Origin: Bog-793 sp050014835
Lineage (GTDB): Bacteria; Actinomycetota; Acidimicrobiia; Acidimicrobiales; Bog-793
Length of the DNA stretch: 64,000 bases
Direction of reading: 5' to 3'
Assembly (NCBI GenBank): GCA_050014835.1
Contig: JBEKCO010000002.1
Span: 26,507-90,506, forward strand
Positions 63,720-64,000 of the stretch are shown in pieces. The notes under the pieces were generated by a model. The model was not told where the DNA came from and made no database searches. It saw only the letters and a program-made list of their open reading frames with translations. The position numbers and the translations under genes are program-made. Position 1 is the first letter of the stretch. Each line of letters opens with the position of its first letter.

Positions 63720-63871
63720 ATGGAGAAGGGAGCAATCGCGGAGAGCCCTTCGGCCCAGTCAGTCGCGACCGGATCGTCGCGGCTGGCCGTCGGGATCATC
63801 TGTGCTGTCGTCGGCGGCGCGTGTCTTGCCCTCGCCCTCTACCCCTATACGGTCCCGGGAGCTCTCTTCGG
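63720..63871 (+). pseudogene. N-terminal fragment of a membrane glycosyltransferase-like protein
   Basis: From the ATG at 63720, a hydrophilic start leads to 'LAVGIICAVVGGACLALAL' and 'YPYTVPGALFGIH'. The second stretch matches the start of large actinobacterial membrane proteins of the ArnT/DUF2029-like kind, where an acidic loop normally follows. Here similarity stops after 'GIH' at about 63871, and the frame ends at 63929. It appears cut by another insertion, whose own ORF may begin with the ATG at 63995 at the window edge. Confidence 0.45.
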
Positions 63872-64000
63872 GATCCACCCGAGGTTGTCCCGTTCGTCGT
63901 GGAATTTGAGGTGGCGGTCCCCCGCCTGACGCCTGCCTTCTGGTAGGTGTTCGGGCGACCACCAAGTCACTCGGACAGCAAGGGGACCACCACCATGAAG

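Overview
The window is GC-rich, uses many GTG starts and is dense with 4-bp ATGA/GTGA gene overlaps. A B12-dependent (class II) ribonucleotide reductase, an F420-type luciferase-like monooxygenase, a WhiB protein and rimO-pgsA-cinA together point to an actinobacterium, possibly an Acidimicrobiia-like lineage. The lineage is an inference from gene content only.

Layout. (1) 1-7.2 kb: SRPBCC and F420 enzymes, nrdJ preceded by a promoter and tandem NrdR-like boxes, and a tryptophanase/tyrosine phenol-lyase-type enzyme convergent with kynureninase. (2) 7.3-12.4 kb: a complete branched-chain or aromatic amino-acid ABC importer (livF-G-M-H and binding protein) on the minus strand. (3) 12.7-19.6 kb: MFS exporter, stand-alone riboflavin kinase, a 1055-aa multi-span membrane protein convergent with a small HEAT-like protein, and a secreted beta-propeller protein. 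(4) 19.6-27.1 kb: a minus-strand operon of binding protein, two permeases, ABC ATPase, GlpD and a metallophosphoesterase, perhaps for scavenging a phosphorylated or polyol compound. (5) 27.6-30.2 kb: three plus-strand accessory genes, namely a TGS1-like methyltransferase, a nucleotidyltransferase and a second methyltransferase.

(6) 30.3-42.4 kb: a 12-kb integrative element in the 3' end of tRNA-Lys(CTT), bounded by exact 45-bp repeats. It encodes a tyrosine integrase, excisionase-like and repressor-like proteins, a DUF3631 helicase/primase-like protein, a WhiB protein, several small coupled ORFs and a terminase large subunit split into separate ATPase and nuclease genes. I find no capsid, portal, protease or tape-measure gene, so it looks like a phage satellite or stripped mini-prophage rather than a complete prophage.

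(7) 42.4-56.9 kb: tRNA-Lys, tRNA-His and tRNA-Arg; a VOC protein; gnd-pgi; a secreted protein; a DUF4395 protein; a UvrD-type helicase; a hydrolase, a membrane-anchored MurF-like ligase and ddl; a PH-domain protein; and rimO-pgsA-cinA. (8) 57-64 kb: a variable tail with a DUF3892 gene, an ISAzo13-family IS, a flippase and a GT2 glycosyltransferase (edge of a surface-polysaccharide locus), a decayed IS1182-type transposase and a truncated membrane-protein gene at the right edge.
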